64,000 bases of DNA, from NCBI RefSeq assembly GCF_030704535.1, contig NC_081819.1, positions 17,456,001-17,520,000 on the forward strand, read 5' to 3'. A model generated the notes under the pieces. The model did no database searches and was not told where the DNA came from. It worked only from the letters and a program-made list of their open reading frames with translations. Origin of the DNA: Vitis vinifera (lineage: Eukaryota; Streptophyta; Magnoliopsida; Vitales; Vitaceae). Positions 1-12,750 of the stretch are shown piece by piece. Position 1 is the first letter of the stretch. Each line of letters begins with the position of its first letter. The translations under genes were made by a program, and so were the position numbers.

Positions 1-490
1 CCGGGAAAATTCATCCTCGTTTGATTTCTGAGACAATCCATGCAAAACCCCCGAGGAAAACCAAAAAAATTGCTTTTTTTTTTGCTCCCTGTGTTTTCTG
101 GATCTGTTCTAGGGGTCTCTTTGCTTTTGTGCCATTGGATTTAAATTTCACGAACCCTAAATCCACGATTTTTAGCCAGGCTGAAAAACACAACCCTTGC
201 CTGCAAATCATGATCAGATTACCAAATAACATCTTATGTTTTTTTTTTTCTAGAAAAAAAAAAAATTGGACAGATTTTGTATCCTGTGCGTAGGCTGGAC
301 TGGTAAGAAATGTCGGGAAATTTCCCGAAAAATCGGTAAAAATACCGATAAATACCGATCGGCGATATTCCCGTAAAATTACCGAAATTTCCATCGACCG
401 ACAATTGGTGACGAATATCGTATCGGAGCCGGCCGATAAGCGAAATTTCGGAGAAATATCACAGAAAATTTTCGATATTTCAAACACTGC
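1..490 (-). repeat. Dispersed repeat, inverted relative to the copy at about 57.4-57.9 kb
   Basis: Read on the minus strand, about 1-300 closely matches 57620-57860 on the plus strand, including a stretch that translates to similar peptides in both (for example GFVKFKSNGTKAKRPLEQIQ). About 300-480 is rich in CGATA/CGAAATTTC-like words, as is 57360-57600. A 165-codon open frame runs through it, but its presence in two repeat copies and its low-complexity content argue against a host gene. The element type is unknown, and the left end is outside the window. Confidence 0.6.
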
Positions 491-2360
491 ATGCTTGTTG
501 GGTTTCAAATCAAATGGGTTCTTATTCCAGGCACTTAATTTTGTGGCTTTGAACGGGTCTTTGCCTCTTTCAACCGATCAAATGAAGGTGCGGAAATGGT
601 AATATTTCATATTTTTATTTGTTCTTGTTAGTTAAATTCTAATAATCTATTCTCCTCTTTTGGTCATGTAGGTTGATTTTGGTTTCGCCTACATTAAACT
701 TGAGATCAGAAACCTCAAATTTTCCACATATTAGATCTTTAATCACTGGGTACGTTCTGGTTTGCTTTGTGATTTATTGAGGAAAAAGTATGGATTGTGT
801 GGGATGGTTGAAAATATTTAGTTACTAAGAAAGCCCACAACCTTTCATTTAAATCCATAGATTTCATACCAGCTCGTGTCTTGCAACTTGTAAGCTTTTT
901 TCCTTTTATGTCTCATTTTTTAATACATTATTATTTTCTCTTATTAATTAATTATTTGATATATATATATATATATAGTGGTAAATTTTTATGTCACTAT
1001 AATAATGTTACTTCTTTTTATATTCAAATATATAAATAAAAAGACAATTTATTTTTTTTCGTTTTTATTAAATTGTGCACTTTGGCGTGTCCTTCATGTC
1101 AAATAAGTTTGGCTTTAATTAATCTAAATTGATATTTAAAATAATACAATAAGACACTTTCAATTTCATCATATAAAGTTTAATAGTGTTTGAGAGATAA
1201 CATATTATGGGAAAAATACTGAAATGGGTGAGTATAGTCTTTCAGTATTTGTTTAAAAATTTATTTTTTATTTTTTCAATTCACTTATTAAAATGTTTAA
1301 TATACGTAATATATATATATTTCCAATTTGCAATTATGGTAAGTTAGAATATATGAAAAAATTAAAAGAACTTAATTAAAGTCAAATTCTCAATTAAAAT
1401 GATCATCTAATTTATACTATAACTAAATTTAATTTACAAAGGACTTAATTTAGGTTCGACTATCATCACATGAACTTAATTAAAGTTAAATTCTTAATTA
1501 GAATGTTCACCCAAATCTAACAAAGTACGAAATTCCCATTAAGTTCTCATTTAAAATATTTCAAATACATTTTGACATCAATAGATTGAAATTAAGATAT
1601 ATTTTAGAACTATCGAATTACCTAACATAAATAATTGTTTTACATATAATTTAACGAAAATAATATATACATTTAATTATTAATTAAAATTTTGTTAAAT
1701 AAGTTTATTATGCAATTGCTAATATAGATTATTATTTAACTTACTACAATAATTATGTTTGACTTATGAAAAAAATGAAAGATTATTTGACTTTCATTAA
1801 TTACTCACTTATTTACATGTGGCGTGTATTTGTATTTATAAAATTAGGGTTGTGATTTGTGTTCAATTATTAGGATTAATTCATCAAATTTAGAATTCAA
1901 ATGGGAGAATTAAGAACATTAAATCTTAATTTTTAATTTTTAAAATAAATTAAAATGATTGATTTTAATAAATATTTAGATGAATGTGAAATATGGTTTG
2001 GAAATATTAGAGAAATTTTGTTTGAATGGATGATAATTGATTTGTTTTGATTTATTTTAATATAATTGAGAATCAGATAAGTTATGAGATAAAAATAAAA
2101 AGACTTTTTCCGATATGACACAAGTTAAAAAATTGAACTTTTTTCGTTAACACGTCTTAGATTTTGTTGTACTCGTAGAATTTGATCAAGATCGGCCCAG
2201 TTACAGCCCAATAGTTCAAAACTTGGGCCGGCCCATACCTGAGTGAACTCACATAGCCTAGGCCCTCAGTCAGTCTAGACAAAAGCATCCAATTATCCTT
2301 CTCAGAACGCTGCGTTTCTGTCGATCTTTGAATTCAAGGGATCCGATCTGCGTCTAAGGC
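491..2360. other. AT-rich intergenic DNA upstream of the glycosyltransferase-like gene
   Basis: No convincing coding region is seen. There is a short AT dinucleotide run near 959-977 and many homopolymer tracts. The stretch 2160-2360 is less AT-rich and probably holds the promoter and 5' leader of the following gene. A possible first exon with ATG at 2361 and a GT donor at 2376 is discussed under that gene. Confidence 0.4.
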
Positions 2361-4268
2361 GATGTTTGAGTTGAAGGTACTTTTCCAATATCTATTCCCA
2401 ATTCATTCAATCGACTTCTACATCACACACAATCGAAATAATGGGAAAATGAAAGAAAATTTTTAATCGTAATCTTTTCACCATAAAGTGTTCTAGAATA
2501 TGGTAACTTGCACTTTACCTAAAACTCATAATATTCTTTGGCTTCGTTTATCCAAGTATTTTTTTTTCTTGTTTCGTTTTTGAATTTGACAGCAAAGACA
2601 ATGAGAGAGATATCATAGTAATGAAAATGTTGTTTTTCTTTATTTTCTTGGTAACCAAACAGAAGGTTGGATTTCACTCTCAGTGCTTTTTAAGTTGGAT
2701 ATGCTATTGCTGGTAGGTTTCAATTCTAAAGTTTCTCTTTGAACAGCCGTGGAACAGCTGGGACGGAAATTTTTGTTAGTTAACGGTCGTTTCTAGTCGG
2801 TAATGTTGTGTTGTATAAGAAATAGACTTTGTTTAGATACAGAGCAAATATGAAAAAAGTTATTAAAATTGAATTTTCACCAACAATGATCCGAAGCATA
2901 AAATTTTCAAATACAGAAACATGCTAACTTCACTGAAAATTCACAATGCTGAGGGGCGTTTTCTATTTTTCTTTTTGGAAGCAAAAGATGAGAAATAAGT
3001 TGTTTTCTTTTGTTGCTCTATTTTCTTGGAAACCAAATAGAGGGCTAGAGTTTCTCTTTGAGTACTTTTAACCTGTCTATGCTATTGTTGAAAATTTTGA
3101 ATTCCAGGATTTTATTATGGACTACAGCTGAAGCAGAATTTTGATAAAATTAATTATCTAGGAACATTATATTGTACAATTATATATATAAAACAATTCT
3201 TGTGCTTGAAAGTGAAAAATAAATGAAATGAATTTGATTTTATCAGTCATGGCCAATAAATAATAAACAGGTGGATTTATACTATTTTTAAGGTGAATTT
3301 ATTAATGATTGTGATAGTTATAGTTAAATAATAAGGATGTGAAATATAACGGGAAATAAGTAACAGGGTTATTTTGGGAAGAAAAAAGTCTACGAACTCT
3401 TTGTACTTTTATATATAGTATAAATTTGGGAGAAAAAAAAAGTGTTGATGTATAATGTCTTCCTATTTAATTTTTCCACAATTCCAAAGGGGAGAAAGGA
3501 AATGAGCTCAGTTCCTTTCCTTTTCTTTACATTCATTAAATTCCTTTTCACCAAGGATGAAAACTGCATCTGATAAAAAGATAGGATAAAAATGGTAACT
3601 AAATCTTATAGTATCATTGTATGAGGGAAATAATGCATTGCAGAGCCAATGTTACTGGAGTTTTTGTATTTTAGCAATTGAACCGGTCTAGAAGATTTAA
3701 ATGGTTAAGGTTCTAGGTAACAATTTTAGTGTGCTGGAGTATTTTGGAGTATATTGTTTGAATGGGAATGAGTTTGCTATCTTACTGGATGAGGAGCAAT
3801 TGTCCGTTTTGAAAGATCTCATGCCACTTTTTCTTGTGAATGCTGTACAACAGTAGCCTAGCTAATTGCAAATCTAGAATGTTTTATGAGCAAGACATGA
3901 CTATAGTACTCATATCTTTGATAACTTGTTTGATGATTTCCTTTTTGGTCCAGAGAATTATTTATTTCAGCGTGCAGTCAACATAAAGTAAAGGCTGTTG
4001 CTGTTGCAAGAGAATATTCTGTATATTCTTTTCTCTGCTTATAGCCTTGGCTATGGTTTCTGAATGAAGAGGTTCTTAGAGAGATCCATTAGGGATGAGA
4101 GTATGCAGTGGATGGCGGCGTCGCCTTTATTGTCTCCCTTTCGTTTTGTTCATTCCTTATTTTTTGTCTGGTGATTACTCCCACATTTTCTACTTGCCAT
4201 ACCATAAGTATTTTTCCCCATCCATTTATTAGTTGAGAATTAAAAGATAACTTCTCTGCATTTTTCAG

Positions 4269-7200
4269 TTTTGGAATTGCATCAAAGCTCAACTATAGAA
4301 GGTTCACAGAAAAAACATAGTAAGAAATTTGATCATCTGGTTCTTGGGCCTGCTGCTGGTCAGGGCTTGCATGATCGTTTGCAATGCCAAGGTTTGTGTA
4401 ATATGCTTCTCCAAGAGACTAATTTGGATGCCTTTAAACTTGAATTTCGTTGAACTTGGGAATAATATTTAGTTCTGAAGATCTTTTTATTCCTTGGTCA
4501 TCATTTTGTCTCATTTTTTAAAACTTGGATCAAATTTTATTTTTCTTATTACTTGTCAGTTTCTTGTCTACATGGTGATTATCCTCCCCTTTAATTCCCT
4601 CTTGTACTCCCTTAAGTACTATGGGTATGCACAAATGCTTTGACTAAGAATAGGCTCATGGTTTATCTAGCTGAAAATTTATTCATTAGCCGTGTAAGGC
4701 CCATATTATTTTCCAGAAAAGATTCACACTCAAGAATTGCAACTGAAGTACAGTTGCTATTTGGTGGGTCATAGAGGACACTGCTGTTTTAAAACTCTTG
4801 ACTTTTGTTTTACCCAAAAAGTTGTCATGTTGGATGGCCTTTTTTGGCCTGCATGTGGCACTCGATATCACCATTATAGGTCCATGTTAGCCGCTCCCCT
4901 CCCCCCTTCCATGTATGATTGCCTATTTCAGGGCTCCATAGGCTCTAATGTCTCATTGTAATTTTGGTTAGGACATAAATAGGGTTCAAATCGAAAAGGA
5001 GTAAATTACAGAAGCCTCCTTTAGGGTTTTTAACAATAACAAAGACACTCCTCAAGGTTTTTGATTTATTGCTAATGTTTTGTCTTCTTAACCCTGTAAA
5101 TTTTGCTCTTTGAATGATCAAAATTTCCTAACTAATTCTCCAAAACTCCATTCTTCTTGCCCAAAACTATTCTTTCTTAAAACTCTAATCCCTTTTATGA
5201 TATTTATTTAAGGATTAATTGATTAAAAAGGGTGAAAACATCCCAAAATTGTAAAACTAACCTTCCCCATTTTTGAACTTGAAGAGTAACCCATTTTTGA
5301 CATAAATACCCTTCAACATTTTCATTATTTACATGTGTGTTTTAAAAGAAAGGATTATTTTTGCAAGAAAAAGATGAGGACATTTTTGTCAAATGGGTAT
5401 TTTTTAGGTTGAAAAAAGGTGAAGGGTTAGTTTTCCAAGGTGGGGAAGATTTCATCCCTTTTAATCGGTTATCCCTTTATTTAATCCAATCAAAAACCTT
5501 TTTATTTTTTTTTAGTTCAAAGCCAATTGACTTCTCTCTCTTTTCTTTTAATTTTTCCTTCACTATGCAAAGTCATGGTTGTGCAGAGCCATGGTATCAT
5601 GGTTGCTCTGTGTATCTTTTGCTTACTTTTTTATCTTTTATTTTTGGAGAAAGGTTGAAGGGAAAAGAGCAGGCATGGCATCAACAACTTTAATCTATAA
5701 TTTAACAGCCGATGGAGGGGGTGAATATTTCTGGTACTTGTGAATAAACTTCAGGGAAGGTTGATAAAATGGGGGCTAGTAAAGCATAACCTGCCTGTGT
5801 TTCCTTCCCTGTGAGTATAACATGATGAGACCAAGTTACAGCAGTTCCAGATGAAGGGAGAATTGGGTGAAGTGGCTTCCTAATTATAGAAAACCCTAAT
5901 CATTTGGGGGCTGACTTCCTCTGATCTCTCTCGTAGGTGTGAAAAAAGAATGAAAAGAAGCCCAAAAAGAGCAACAAGGAACATAACCTTTAAAACAATA
6001 AATTAAAAACCTCAGAGGGGGTCACCATTATAGTTAGAAGCCTCAGAGATGATTTCCATAATAAACCATTTCAAAAGAAGGTGCAACCCCCAGTTACATG
6101 TGAGGTATAGAGAAATTTTATACAGCATTGTACAAAGAGCGCAATGATCATATTGTGAAACAAGAGCCCAGATAAACAGAGACTTAAAACTATCCTTCAG
6201 CTGCTGTGAGGATTGGAGAACTAGAGAATTCAGACCTTGTGACCCTGCTCTAGAATATTTTCAAATTTTAAGGAATTAGAATTTATTTATTTATTTTTTG
6301 ATAGGATGGAATTAGAATTTATAAATCAATAGATTTTTCTTCTTTCAAACTCCTGTTTATACTTATTTTGATCTAGGGACAAATCTTTCCATGGATTTTT
6401 AGTTATTATATTTATATTTCTTTATTGAATGAGAAAAGAATAAGCGATGATTCAATGGTTCTTATTAAGGGAATCCTTGGGGTTGTTCAGAGAATTCTTT
6501 TGTATAACTTCAGGATATTATACATGTGGGTTTCTACCATGTCATATTCTAAGTTTACCATGTCTTCTACATGGCCGTATGCTGACTTCCTTGGCCATAA
6601 ATAATGGAATTACATGCATAAGTAGTTCCTTTTCCCCTTCTTTTAAGAAAGCTTGATTTTGTGCAGGGTGTGTTCATTGACATGCTGAAGTTTGTTTTAA
6701 AATCTAATAGTAGGATACTTCATTGCAGTTAACTCATGTCTTCATTTCTCCTATTTATTGCCATTTACATACATGCATCTTATGTGTATTTGATGTTTTG
6801 CATTTTTTTTTTAAACAGGAACCAAAGCTTTGAACAAGACCCACATTGCAACCTCTTCCCATGAGTCCAACTTTGGAGAAAGCATTGCCTTAATAACTGT
6901 TTTTACCATTTATAACTCCTCACTAGCTTTGCATGCGGATGGTAGATCATCAGATTTGGTTACTGTTGGGAATGCTTCATATAGTAAGATGGAGAGATCG
7001 ATGGCCATTTTGAATGTATTCATTAACTTCATTCAGGTAATTCTTCAGTAAAAAATCCATGGAATAGCCAAAGAGGAAAGTATCACATCTAAGGTTCACG
7101 CGTCAAGAAATCATAATCATGAGGAATATGAACAAGAACACCACCAAATATTTTATGTCTTTTGCTGAAGCTGTAGTATTTAACTTCTAAGGATATGAAA

Positions 7201-10200
7201 ATTTATGATTTTCTTGAATTTATTCTTCAACAAGTGATTCATGGGTTATGACCACATACTCAAATATGATCTGTGCCTTAAGTGCTATGAAAAATATGAG
7301 TTTTTCACATTTCTTGTGTCCAAATGCTCCATTTCTCTCAATGTCTGCATTTCAATTATGATGCATCTAATTGCTTGCAAAGTATTAGTAGTTGGTATGA
7401 TAAGCTTAGCTAAGAGTTATACTTCATATTTAAATGGCTTGGTTGAAAGCCAATGCACCTTTTTAGGTATAAGTAATTTAATGAAATGAATAAAGACAAA
7501 AAAAGGAGATTCCCTATAAACACCCCAAGCCTCGAGGCTAGGGGTAACCTTGTCAATTTTGCATATCTAACAAAAAGGTAAAACATGCAAAAATGATCAA
7601 ATAGTTAAACTGAATGAAAGTTAGAAATATTTATTTCAGAGTGAATTAATAGAGTTCAAGCTATCTTTCCACCATAGAAGTTTAATGATTCATATAACTA
7701 TGAAATCCTAATTTATTTTAAGTTGATAATTAAAACATAACGCATGATCCAAATCAACATGTCTAAACAAAGGTTTTAAGGCCAAAAAAACACTAAACTA
7801 ATGAGAAGCCTTCCTAGCCCCCGACATTGATGCATTCTCGGGCTTAAGAGTGGCATTGTTTTGCTCCAATAATCCCTCCCCCAATATGATGCTCCCATGG
7901 CCTAAACCATGACGCTTGGCTTTAATACCAATTCTTGGATCAAGTTTTTTGACGATATCATCTAAAAACCAATTGGTGTTTAGTGAGGATAGGCTAAGCT
8001 TTTTATGACATTTGCACAACATGATGTTTGTGTGACTCGAACCCATGCCCTCCCAAGTCTAAGACTAGGGGTAACTTTGTCAATTTTGTATATCCAACAA
8101 AAAGGCAAAACATGCAAAAATTACCAAATAGTCAAATTAAACAAAAGTTTGAGATATTTCTTTCAAAGTGAATTCATACAACAAAAGTCAATTTTTCAAG
8201 ATAAAATTTTAATGATTTACATAACTACGAAATATTAATTTAGTTTAATTTATATATATGTATATATATATATATGAACTCTTCTTAACTATGTAGATGT
8301 GTTTAAAGTTATGAGGGCCCATTGGGCCTAGAGCGAACAATATCAATACGGGAAGGAGTGCACCATTACAAATGGTATCAAAGACGATTTTGGAACCTAT
8401 GTAGGACTTTGTTTGACAATGTAAGGGGTATTTTTTTGTTCAAGTAGCTTTGCAATCCTATAGAACACAATGAGGACATTGTGTTTACATAAAGGGGTGT
8501 TTATGATATCCCATATTTGATAAGAGAAGAAGTTCCTAGTGCCATACATGTATAGACTTTTCTTAACTATGTAGATGCATTTTAAAACCGTGAAGGCTCA
8601 TTGGGTCTAGAGTGGACAATATCTACATGGTTGGAAGTAGGTCATTACATTCCCTTAAGGGCAAATCACAAAGAATGTGAAGAATTAGAAAAGATAGTGA
8701 GGATTAAGTTATGGATAGATCACAAATACGTATAACATCATCTTAATTCCCATACATATCATGGATGAAATTATATACATTATGGGTGAGACAAGCTGGC
8801 ATAAGTAACAGATTTTGTTGTCATGCGGGTTTCATTACCCTGGAAGGCAGCTTGTTTCTGTATTCGTGGAGTGCATATTGCTACTGTTTTATAAAGTGGA
8901 ATGGTCCATTCGTTTTCTCTGATTTGAATAGTAACTATTTGCAGACTTATCAAATTTATTGTAACTATTACAGAATGATTGATTATGTTGCGAGTGCTTT
9001 CATTTGTGTTAGTAAGTTGGACCAGCAGGATTTGGTCTTAATATGTACCAGAGTGACTCACATTTTTCGGTCAGCTTAGAGTGGTATTTTTATTGCAATT
9101 TTAGCCAATTCAGGAATCATTTCAAAATAGTTATGCTGAATTTCATTGTTTGCAGGCGACAATGCCCCAAAGCAATGTAATCATTCTTACTGATCCAGCA
9201 TCTGAGTTTTCATTGCACAGAGATAGGGTTACCATCTATCCCATTCAAGGTGAATATTCACGAGACAAGTTGATGCTTCAAAGAATCAGGTCTTACATTG
9301 TAAGAGCACATTGCATTGTATAGTGGGTAGAATACTTATATTTTTGGTAAATTGCTATTGTTCTTCAGCTGTGTTCCATAGGTTTGCATTTTTTCTTTTT
9401 TCTTTTTTAGCATCTATTTGTTTCAGAAGACCAATTCCAAAACATAGTTTAGTCTTTCCTCTGTGATTGAATTCTCTCTCACTCACTCATTATTTGATTA
9501 TTTTAATATTTGAATTGAGATTTGTAATTAATAAATTTTGTTTTTGTGCTTTCTTATGTTTAGCTTCATGTCATTTGCATCCAAGGGTTTTTAAAGAATT
9601 TATCATCATCCAGTCATATTAGAGAGAAACTACTTTGTTATACAAAATAATGTTAATTCACAATGCCATTTGTTTAATTGATTTTCTGTGTGCAGGTCTT
9701 CTTAGAAACAAAGCTTGAGGAGCATTCTCAGGGTCATGGGCATATAAATCATTACATCTTCACTGACTCAGATATAGCAGTAGTTGATGATTTAGGACAG
9801 ATATTTCAGAGCCACCCAAATTTCCATGTGGCTCTCACCTTCCGGAACAATAAAGAGCAACCTCTGAATTCTGGATTTATAGCAGTGAGGGGCACCCCTG
9901 ATGGGATTCTAAGGTGTGTAATTTGTGTTTTTATTTCCCTTTTATTCCTCTTCTAAGGTTTATAGTTATGTTACTATTTTCCTTTCATTTTTGAAATCTA
10001 AAATTTTCAGTTAGTTACCAAGAAACTTGAAACTCAAAGATATGTAAATGATTGTATGAGTCAGCTACACAAACTTGTGCTTCCATTCACTTGTGTAGAT
10101 TCCATCACTGTCCCCCACTCTTCGCACGTATCACTTCAACTCACAACCACAGAAGCCAAAAAAGTGAAGGCATTTCCACTTACTTGAGGGCTTCCTTCCA

Positions 10201-10889
10201 CACCCCTCATAGGGCACTTGTACCATGGCTTCATGCTTCACAAACATGGTTCCATGGATAGCATTGCAAGAAGTGATGAAAAATTTATATTGATTTCTTC
10301 ACTTTCAAAGAATAATGATGTGCAAAAATGGGTGCAGGGCAAAACTTTTTCTGCAAGAAGTACTGAAAGTTTACAGTTCTAGATTCATGAATGCTTCCCG
10401 GATGCTTGGAGATCAGTTAGCTCTTGCCTGGGTTGTAAAGTCTCATCCGTATTTTGATACAAAGAGATTTTCAAAACCACAAGCTTTTCTAGAAGATATT
10501 GGTGGTACTTCAGTGCTCTTTCTACCTTGTGCTATTTACAATTGGACACCACCAGAGGGTGCTGGACAATTTCATGGCATGCCCCTTGATGTGAAGGTAC
10601 ATAATTTCTTCAAATCATTTTTTCACATTGATCTTGGTCAATAGCTGAGCTTGAACATCATCTTTGGGTATCCCTTGGGTTTGATCCCTTTTTAACATAT
10701 ATGGCAAGTTTTTATGAGCATCATTTTTTATTTACGTCTGGCTTTGTTTCCTGTGCACAGGTTGTTCATTTCAAAGGATCAAGGAAACGCCTAATGTTGG
10801 AGTCTTGGAATTTCTTCATTTCCTCTTCTGACATTTCAGATATGTTATGCCTCATCTTAATGAGTGGGAGAACAAAGTATGACTTTTGA
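4269..10889 (+). CDS. Nucleotide-diphospho-sugar transferase-like protein, 5' end unresolved
   Basis: Six exons with GT-AG borders and consistent phases: 4269-4391, 6819-7036, 9156-9299, 9696-9913, 10338-10596 and 10761-10889 (stop TGA). Together they give about 362 residues. The translation looks like a plant glycosyltransferase with a GT-A-like fold. It has a Rossmann-like start (NVIILTDP), a DxD-type motif in IFTDSDIAVVDD (about residues 183-194) that would bind metal and nucleotide sugar, and a C-terminal segment with VVHFKGSRKRLML. The donor and acceptor substrates cannot be told from sequence. The first recognised exon opens with two bases of a split codon, so at least one upstream exon is missing. 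The candidate ATG at 2361 (MFELK, donor at 2376) is in the wrong phase: direct joining gives an early stop. A membrane anchor would be expected in the missing part. The last two exons recur as decayed copies at about 24.5-29.8 kb and 35.2-35.5 kb, next to duplicated GAE genes. Confidence 0.75.
4990..6070. repeat. Probable transposon insertion in intron 2 of the transferase gene
   Basis: Around 5030-5080 and 5985-6050 are imperfect inverted repeats (a CTCC..GGTTTTTGATTTATTG type sequence against its reverse complement). They suggest the ends of a roughly 1 kb element inside the 2.4 kb intron 4392-6818. The interior has no domain that I recognise. Exact ends and a target-site duplication were not resolved. 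Confidence 0.35.
7515..8660. repeat. Direct repeats and old retroelement debris in intron 3
   Basis: About 7535-7735 and 8060-8250 are direct repeats of roughly 200 bp sharing GGGGTAACYTTGTCAATTTT, ACAAAAAGG and TTTAATGATT blocks. They lie about 530 bp apart, as in a very short LTR element. Next to them, 8276-8400 and 8540-8650 share a second direct repeat (CTTAACTATGTAGATG ... CATTGGG ... GACAATATC). Wording of this kind is common in plant retroelement LTR or leader regions. No open gag or pol frame is present. The debris lies in the 2.1 kb intron 7037-9155. Confidence 0.5.
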
Positions 10890-12750
10890 ATTGGTTCATT
10901 TGGTTGAGCTTGGCTTCTGGATTGTCTTCTAGCAATTCAGTTGACTGAAGAGCTGGTTTCATACAGGAGTTACTGGGAATAATCCCACGGCTGAATCCTA
11001 CCAATTGGTTTTTATAAATTAAATTTGGTTCTGGCCACCAGAATGAATTTGGAAATGAAACTGGGAAACTTGGAACTGGTACCAACATTATATTTATTCA
11101 TTTACTGACAAAATATAATCATGTTTTGAACTGTTTCAGCATGCCTCATTCCATGAGATTTGGTTAGAATACTTGCATTATGGGATGGGTGCTTCATGGC
11201 TTTGGAATCAGCAAATGGGCTGTTGAAAATCCCTAAGTCTCTTCTTAGTAGCGATTTTTCTCCTTTTTCCTCTACAACTTGGGGGATTTTCAACAGCCCA
11301 TGTATTGATTTGTCCTCACACATTGAAACATCCCTTAAAATTTCCCTTATTTGAATTATATTTCATGGAGGGGAGCTGTTTGGCAAAATCTGATATACGT
11401 AATAAAACCCATGTTAGCATTGAGAAACAAGCTTAGAGAACAAAACCATGTCAAGTCGAAGTAAATTGGTTGTCTGTGTCTGCTAAAATATATGCCAACT
11501 GTATGTCCAGAATGAGAAGAAATCATAAATTTCAATGACAGAAGAATTAGGGTCCAGTCATGGAATGCACATGCATGGACAAAGAAGAGATGATGCCAAG
11601 TGGAAGTTCATCTTACACAACCCAGAGGCGTGAAACCATATGTTGTATTAACACAACACAAGGGGCGGAGGCGGCCTCCTTGGTAAGCCGCCTGGTATCG
11701 GTCTTTTGGAATCACCCCTCACCTGTGAGTCTTTGACATTCATGCACCTTTCGACAATCACTTCTCATCTTTATCTCAACTTTCCCAGGTAAAATACAGC
11801 TTTCACGTGATAAGATAAGGTTTATGCAGCCACGCCACCAAAATTGCGAATCTGGAACCACCCTGTAGATTGTAAGGAAGAGGTATCTCTCTTAATACTC
11901 CCCAATACCTAAAAGCCCATTCTCACAAGCCCCTTCAATGAATTGAGCCTATAAAAGTTGAGGTATATGGTTTTCCGAATAAGTTGGTCCCCAACAACAC
12001 CAGTCAGTATCGGTGTAAGTTGTGAAATACTTAATATTAAATAAACAAATCTAAGTTCGACAACCTACCTTTCCAATCTTAATTCAACCCCTAAATCACC
12101 ATAACTCCCAACTTTCTCTTTCATAAACAATCATTCCATTTAGAAACAAAACAAATCCTGCCAAACAATTCTGACTTGACAGCCAAATTATCATTCATCC
12201 TAATGGCTACCAGCTTTCAGATATATCTTTCAAGCTAGGAAAGAAAGTGAGAATGGAAGTGCAGCAATTCATTAAGATCTATCATTCATCTAAAGAAATA
12301 GAATCCAACGGAGGGACCGTGGCCATGGACATTGTTGATGCACCATCCCTTTTTCAACACATTCAATTAAGCTACAAGGGGAATAGAAATCAAGCTACTA
12401 TGTGCTAGTTTATTGAAATTGCGCATAGATGGTACTCGTCCACCAATGAGCATATGATCTATTAGGTATTAATTCTACAATGCTGAACCTAGAAAAATTA
12501 CATCCCCCACCTCCCAGCCCCTCCAGAAAAGAAAATGATGAATGTGGTTTTGTTTTGATATAGCTCAGGACTCAGAAGGTAGTCAGAAAACAATATCCAC
12601 CAACCACAGAACTTCTCCTTCTATCCTACTTATACAGACATGTAAATATATAACAAGACCATAAATGATAATTGGGCAAAGAACAGAGAGACTTTAAACA
12701 ATCACAAGAATCATAATGAACAAGATGCTACACACAATTGAAAGAATGTT
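10890..12750. other. Intergenic DNA between transferase and GAE copy 1 (part of the triplicated unit)
   Basis: The two genes converge here, so this holds both 3' ends. Several blocks recur in unit 3: the ACTTGCATTATGGG block at about 11172, matched at about 35500, and the GGCGGCCTCC block at 11670, matched at 36008. In unit 2 some of these are deleted. A perfect 19-bp inverted repeat lies at 11215-11233 / 11283-11301. No further gene is seen. Confidence 0.6.

Noticed and set aside
11..508. 165-codon minus-strand open frame as a gene
   Set aside because: It lies in a repeat that recurs at 57.6 kb and contains low-complexity runs; no domain seen.
2361..2375. MFELK as the start of the transferase protein
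   Set aside because: Joining its donor to the next clear exon leaves the wrong phase and an early stop; no bridging exon was found.
8765..9079. 104-codon frame in intron 3 of the transferase gene
   Set aside because: It is inside an intron bounded by good splice sites, and its translation matches nothing known to me.
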